A stretch of DNA of 64,000 nucleotides from Microcebus murinus (lineage: Eukaryota > Chordata > Mammalia > Primates > Cheirogaleidae), in assembly GCF_040939455.1 (NCBI RefSeq), contig NC_134107.1, positions 15,191,537 to 15,255,536 of the forward strand. Direction: 5' to 3'. A program made the position numbers and the translations under genes. The notes beneath the pieces are model-generated. The model was not told the DNA's origin, ran no database searches, and saw nothing but the letters and a program-made list of their open reading frames with translations. Shown in pieces: positions 58,518 through 64,000 of this stretch. Every line of letters begins with the position of its first letter. Positions within the stretch are counted from its first letter, which is position 1.

Positions 58518-60566
58518 ATGGGTGGGGAACCTGCAGCCTTAAGGCCACATGTGGCCTTTTATTCCCTAAGTGGAGTCTTTTGACTGAATCCAAATTTTAT
58601 GGAACAAGTCCTTTTATTTTTTAATAAAGATCGGGAATTGCAATATTATCTTGTTTCTGCCAAAGGTAAGATGATTTACTTGCTTTGTGATACTGCAGTA
58701 TCAACATTAAAGAAATTCAATGCTCATCAGCATTAGGACACACATAAGGAACACAAGTATTTTAAATTAGAGGGAGAGGCACAAAAGGTTGTATTGCAGA
58801 AATTAAAAGATGAAAAACAAAAGCAAACACGATTCTTTCAAGCAGCAATAAGACCTGGAAATAATGCCACCAAAGCAACTTATAAAGTAGCTTATATAGT
58901 TGGAAAAAAGGGAGGCCATTCGGAGATGTAGAAATTGTGAAAGAATGAATTGTTGAAGTTGTAGGATGCTTAGACCCTGATATCATTTCAAAGTACAAAC
59001 AGCTACTCTTTCAAGGAGAATAATAACTGATCGGCAGCATGAATCAGTTTTCAACTTGACAGAAAAACTTTGTGCAATACTTCAAAAACAAAATATATAT
59101 TAATATTATTCAATTACTGTGAATTAATGAACTGATACTACTGATTTGGCGCAGGTTTTATATTTCATTCAGGTCATAACAGATTTTCTTTGCGATGAAG
59201 AGTTACTCGCTTTGGGCACTCTTGTGAACAGAACATGGGGAATGGATATCTTCAATAACTTTCAAGACAAATATCATGAAGTTGGACTGAATTGGTAAAT
59301 TTAGTGAGTGTATGTACAGACTGTGCACCTTCCATGACAGGAAAACATGAAGGATTTATTGCACATATAAAAAAGAAGTATTAACAGACCCAGATGCTCT
59401 CATTTTTCTTCATGGTACTTTGCATCAGCAAAATCTCTGTGCTAAAGCTACTATTTTAAGTGACACTTTGCAATAAGTTACAAGTATTATTAACTGTATT
59501 CATGCAAATCCAACATGACATGAGGTATTCAGTATGCATTTGCCATATCATTCTAATGTGCATTGGCTATCGCAGGGACAGGTGTTAGCCAAAATTTTAT
59601 CTCTGCGAGAATGGGTAGTTAAATTTTATGAAGAACAGAATCAGCAATGTGAATTATTGAAAGAAGATTTATATAAGAATGCATTTCTGTGTGATGTCAT
59701 GTCAAATAAAAATGACTTGAATATTTCTTTGCAAGGTAAAACTACAATATGTGGCAAAAAAAAAAATCCAAGCGTTTTGAAAAATGCTATCTTTTTTCAA
59801 AACACTTATTCTTCAAAAGGAAATTCCAGATGAACATTTTCCTCAGTTAGCAAAGGTCATGGAAAAGCAGGATGATATATGTGAATCATTTGAAGAATAC
59901 GCAGCTGTTACAGACCTATTAATTGGAGACTACAATGAAAGGTTCCCTGAGTTTGAGAATCATGACATCACACTCAAATTAGCATTTCAGCCTCATCTAG
60001 TTGATATCACCACGGCACTTAAAGAACTACAGATGGCATTGATTGAGCTCCCAGCAGATGACATTTTAAATCCATCATTTATTGCTAAGAGAGATCCAAT
60101 TGAAATATGGAAAATGCAGAAGAATATCCATGCCTCCAGCAACATGGCCAAAAAAATGCTTTCTTGCTTTTCAACCACTTATTTTTGCAAATCTACATCC
60201 TCCTACCTAACGTAAATTAAGACATCCTTAAGGTCACAAACGACTGATACCCATTTACAGGATCAACTGAAACTGCGGACCTCATGCTGCAACCAAACAT
60301 TCAAATGTTTTCCAACAAAAAGCTGACACAACAAAGTCATCAAAGTCATTAAAAGGTTAGCTGAATTTAAAATTAACAAAGAGCTTTCATTTTTTCTTTT
60401 GGAAATCATTAAATACATAGTAGCTAGATTTTTAAGTATCTAGTTGTACATTTTAATGTATAATGTACATTTTAAGTATATCTAATTGAAGTTTCTTGAA
60501 TGCAGCCTTATTTGATTACAGCTAAATTAATGTGGTCTTCCAACATGAAAAAGTTCCCCACCCCTG
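58518..60566 (+). mobile_element. Charlie8-like hAT DNA transposon, nearly full length
   Basis: Starts CATGGGTGGGGAAC and ends GTTCCCCACCCCTG, an imperfect terminal inverted repeat. It is flanked by GCCTAGAC (58510-58517) and GACTAGAC (60567-60574), an 8-bp target duplication with one difference, as expected for hAT elements. Internal open segments resemble the hAT transposase domain known in GTF2IRD2, which by recall derives from Charlie8. The 5' half of the coding part is full of stops. It ends 86 bp from the MS4A7 start codon, on the far side of the coding exon 1 acceptor. Confidence 0.8.
59534..60215 (+). pseudogene. hAT transposase remnant (Charlie8-like)
   Basis: Two overlapping frames, 59534-59833 and 59784-60215, together read as a hAT transposase middle-to-C-terminal part, with HSNVHWLSQGQVLAKILSLR and FPEFENHDITLKLAFQPHLVD. 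A frameshift near 59750-59810, next to an A11 run at 59757-59767, separates them. Upstream sequence (58790-59530) is the same gene with many stops. The gene is dead in this locus. Confidence 0.75.
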
Positions 60567-60705
60567 GACTAGACTTTGCAGGAACTTAAGAAGGTTTTTC
60601 TCCATCACCCAAAGGATTGTGTGTCCCCCAAATATGGGCATCAGGGGAGCATGGAAGGCTAGCATGCCTGGTCCTCCATCTATTGTGGACAAGAAGGATA
60701 TCACC

Positions 60706-61026
60706 AGGCGTTCACGTGAGGAACTGAACTACGGGATTTGGCTGGGTGAGGAAAGAAGTGAGGATATAAGAAAGTGAGGTTTTGTGAAAAAGGGATATAA
60801 TCAATGAGTATTGATGAAGTTAAAGAAAATTAGAGTCGGGTATAAGGATGACTTTTCTAACTGACGCTAAATTCTAGAGGGCACAGTTGGGCAGGTTTCC
60901 AAGTTGGGAAGAAGTAGGAGTTGGATCTTACAAGGGAGTATTCAGAACCATATGAAGATGAAAGTTCTGGACATGCGGAATGATGACCTAGGACCCTTGG
61001 GTGTCTTATGGTTACTCAAGTTAACA
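60706..61026 (+). repeat. local duplication, copy B
   Basis: Same sequence as 57605-57904 with scattered substitutions and a short extra segment near 60760. Offset is about 3.1 kb. Confidence 0.88.
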
Positions 61027-61027
61027 G

Positions 61028-61160
61028 CCAGAAAAACCACTGTAAACAATACTGTAATGAACATCTTTGTACTTTTGTGGTGTCTCATCTATTCAATTAT
61101 CTCCTTAGAGTAAAATATTAATAGAAGTGGATTTACTGGGTTTAAAGCTATGATACTTAA
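61028..61160 (-). mobile_element. ancient L1 fragment, antisense
   Basis: Short stretch with AATACTGTAATGAACATCTT and AGAAGTGGATTTACTGGGT, typical of L1M 3' regions read in reverse. Confidence 0.55.
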
Positions 61161-61746
61161 ATTTTGACACCTATCGCTACTTTTTAGGAGGGATCCTACA
61201 TAACCAAGATTCTTTATGTTTCACAAGAAGTCTCCAGACTGATGCCTTCATCTCCAAAAGCCACAGTCTGAGAAGATGCTTTGTCCTTCCACATTCACCA
61301 CGTGGACTCAGACATGGAGTGGTGCCCCACTTTTCAAAACGGCGCTAAATCCCTACTTTGGAGGCAAATCATGGCATGGAGATCAACAGCTCTGCAGAAT
61401 TTTCTGTTTTACAGAATTCGAATGGAACCATGGGGTCCTCATGCAGGAGCCAGTGTAATTTGCACAGTATTCGTTGAGCATGTGCTCTGTGTAAGACTGA
61501 GTGACCCACCAGGGAAATGCAGCGAACTGTAGAAAATCATCGGCTGGCAACTTGAGGGAAACCTGAGACTTGTCTCACCCAATTTTCTTATTTGGCAAGT
61601 GAACAAAGTGAGGGCCAGAGAGGGGAACTGACTTACCAATTTGCGCAGGTGGACAGGAGCAGAGACAGGGCTAGAATCTGATTCCTTGGCTGTCTGTTAG
61701 AAAGCACAAAATCTCCCCCCAAAAGTCACAATCCAAACCAAGTTAC

Positions 61747-61910
61747 CTACCTGCTCCTGTTCTCACAGCCCCGTCCTGTGTCTGGTGGCTGGTTGGTCAG
61801 CCCACTTCTGGGGAGCTCTCAGCCGGAACCACCCACTGGCTGTTCCCACCAGAACGATCGACCTTGCTGCTCTGCTCTCTAGCCTCTGAGACTGCGTGTC
61901 CCTTTCCCAG
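61747..61910 (-). other. candidate MS4A7 noncoding first exon
   Basis: On the minus strand a GC-richer island of about 150 bases ends in GAACAGGAGCAG followed by a GTAGGTAAC donor at about 61750. MS4A7 needs an upstream noncoding exon, because its start codon sits 13 bases after an acceptor. The extent of the island is a guess and no promoter motif was found. Confidence 0.3.
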
Positions 61911-62129
61911 AGCAGTGCTTATGGTTTCACAGGATATGAATTTTGCTATAGTTACAGACAGTTGATATGTGAACAGTGCCTCTGGTTCCTCTTTCTATGT
62001 TTTGAGGTCTGGAAAAACAACACAAAACAGAAGTCATACGTGAGAAAAAGAACTGTGTGCAGACGCGTGAGTTGCGTCGTCCCATGGTCACGGTCAGAAT
62101 TCATTTTCCCCATTCCTTTGTGGGGGTAG

Positions 62130-62290
62130 TTAAGTCAACTAGTTCCTTTTAGCCTGAGTTTTCTTACCTATTAAATGGGAGATGGATAATAATAATTCCA
62201 CTCTATGACCATTGGGAGAATTAATAAAGAGAAAGGATGTGGAGAGCTTATGAAAAGTAGACACTTAATAACTATTGATAATAATAAGGT
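62130..62290 (+). repeat. MIR SINE, sense
   Basis: TTTTCTTACCTATTAAATGG then TTAATAAAGAGAAAGGATG. Confidence 0.55.
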
Positions 62291-62381
62291 TAATTTTGAA
62301 TTCGGAAGAATTTATTTTCCCATTTCCATGGCTCTTGATGAACTGAAAACAACCTGTGAAAACTCAGTGCCTACTTGTTAT

Positions 62382-62680
<299 letters not shown>

Positions 62681-63244
62681 TCCTTGTGACTTCTTTTGAG
62701 TGTCTCTCCATTCTCCATCTCTGGCTTTGTGCTCAGAGAAGTCCAGGCACATCTTGGGAAGGCATTGCATTGCACTCAGAGGCAGAGCCATCAAGCTTTA
62801 ACAAGCTCATGTTCTGGGAAGTATTGGTTGTTGAGGGGACACTCTTGCCACTGTCACATTCCTTTTAAGGCTTCTTGGAGAGCAGCCTTTGCTCAGAAGG
62901 GGAGGGCTCATGATGGGACTGGGAAGTGCAGCCTGGGACAGCAGCTGGCAGCACCACAGGCTATCCATGTACATTGTTGCAGTTTCCTGAAGTGGCAGGG
63001 ATGTCTCCTAAGAGAGGAGCCAATCTAAACCAGGAAGTTTAAAAAAAAAAAACAACTCATAAAATACTTGGAGAGTATTTTAGTCCAATCCCTTTATTCT
63101 CAAATGAGGTAACACTGCTGAAGGAAGCTGCCCCAAATCACATGTCAAATCTGTAGGAGAAGCAGGGGTGTAATCCGAGTCTCTTGACACCAAGGTTCGA
63201 GCTCACATGGCAGCAACAGCCTGTAATTTTGTCCCTCTTAACCC

Positions 63245-63480
63245 CAGTGACCAGCGTCATCTATGGCCACTGCAGGCAAGAAGGCTCCAGCCCAGAAGGT
63301 TCCTGCCCAGAAAGCCACAGGCCAGAAGGCAGCACCTTCTCCAAAAGCTCAGAAGGGTCAAAAAGCTCCAGCCCAGAAAGCACCTGCTCAAAAGGCATCT
63401 GGCAAGAAAGCTTAAGAGGTTATTGTAAAAGTAATAAAGGGTTTTTTTTTGACATGTTGGCAAAAAAGAAAAAAAAATAA
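63245..63480 (+). pseudogene. RPL14: RPL14 processed pseudogene, 5'-truncated
   Basis: An open stretch 63263-63415 encodes the Lys/Ala-rich C-terminus of ribosomal protein L14 ([18 protein letters not shown], then [13 protein letters not shown] and stop). It is followed by AATAAA (about 63433) and an A-rich tail (63463 onward). It has no introns, and only the last 50 or so codons are present, so it is an L1-made retrocopy. The adjacent ATG at 63263 is accidental. Confidence 0.88.
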
Positions 63481-63609
63481 GAAAGAAAACCTTCGTGGTC
63501 CAGATTTTTCTCTGGGTCTGTGACCCACTTTGACCAAACTGTCAAAGAAGAACCTTGGTCATTTGGGCTTCTGCCACACCTCTTCCAAGCCTGAGAAGAA
63601 ATTTATGGT

Positions 63610-63745
63610 AAAATCAGTTAAATATCCAGTGAGTTTTCTCATATATAAAATGACAATATTACAACAAAGGTTTCAGAGTTGTGAGGATTAAGTCAAATAA
63701 CATATAAAAGTGCCCAGCACAGAGCCTGACCTATATTAATCATTC
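63610..63745 (+). repeat. MIR SINE, sense
   Basis: AGTTTTCTCATATATAAAAT then GTTGTGAGGATTAAGTCAAA. Confidence 0.65.
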
Positions 63746-64000
63746 AGAAAAAATCTGATCTTCCTTATCCAACCTCTTCTCCCTCCTTTGTGGATTTTAT
63801 TTTGCAATGTACTTTCATAATGAAGATTTTTTCCCTAAAAAATGAATGAATACAGTTCATGTCAGGTGAGGTAATAACTGCCACCTGGGTTACCAGTTGT
63901 ATTCTCTCTATATTCTTAACACTCTTCTTGTGAAAATATTATTAATTTAAATATATCTAATATGTACACATACACACTAAATTCAATATTAGTAGATGAC

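Noticed and set aside
63184..63480. 98-codon and 73-codon frames near RPL14
   Set aside because: Alternative frames over the RPL14 pseudogene; only the third frame matches L14.

Overview
This is vertebrate nuclear DNA from a primate, most likely a strepsirrhine (lemur or galago type). Two points support this. The youngest Alu copies (17253-17730 and 41353-41706) carry a middle block with the TTGGCCAATTAATT motif in this orientation, as I recall from strepsirrhine Alus. There is also a young L1 3' half with a 489-codon open ORF2 end (17886-19610). No prokaryotic operon, CRISPR array or intact virus is present. The species assignment is inference.

The host genes are three members of the MS4A (membrane-spanning 4-domain, CD20-like) family, all on the minus strand. 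In transcription order they are MS4A7 (58432 to 46638), MS4A14 (41069 to 28898) and MS4A5 (15267 to 7432, last coding exon not found). This is the human chromosome 11q12 order MS4A7-MS4A14-MS4A5, shown here reversed. I rebuilt the coding exons by hand. Every junction has GT..AG and joins in phase 0. The family layout is conserved: N-terminal cytoplasmic exon, a 43-45-codon exon with TM1 and most of TM2, an 18-19-codon exon, a TM3 exon, a TM4 exon, then a variable tail. MS4A5 gives 164 residues from four exons. MS4A14 gives about 798 residues from six exons, with a 608-residue hydrophilic Gln/Ser/Lys-rich repeat tail. MS4A7 gives 222 residues and its tail is cut short by an in-frame TAG.

Region by region: 1-7.4 kb is ancient repeats (L1, MIR, hAT MITEs, Alu). 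7.4-15.3 kb is MS4A5 with nested L1s in its introns. 15.3-28.9 kb is intergenic and holds a 372-bp tandem duplication, a stack of L1s and an Alu, an old LTR-like repeat, another Alu, and a 3.1-kb 5'-truncated gammaretrovirus-like ERV fragment. That fragment ends in a poly(A) tail with a short target-site duplication, so it looks like an L1-made processed retrocopy. 28.9-41.1 kb is MS4A14. 41.1-46.6 kb is intergenic (young Alu, old L1, other old repeats). 46.6-58.4 kb is MS4A7. 58.5-60.6 kb is a nearly complete Charlie8-like hAT DNA transposon with both ends and an 8-bp target duplication, 86 bp upstream of the MS4A7 start codon. 60.6-64 kb holds a copy of a 300-bp local duplication, an Alu, and a 5'-truncated RPL14 processed pseudogene.

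I saw no convincing novel biological system. The points most worth checking are the truncated MS4A7 tail, the direct repeats around its last exon, the long MS4A14 tail, the poly(A)-tailed ERV copy, the missing MS4A5 last exon, the 300-bp duplication flanking MS4A7 coding exon 1, and a 25-bp exact match inside MS4A14 that ends in a hairpin. Gene identities rest on recalled human MS4A sequences, not on a database search.
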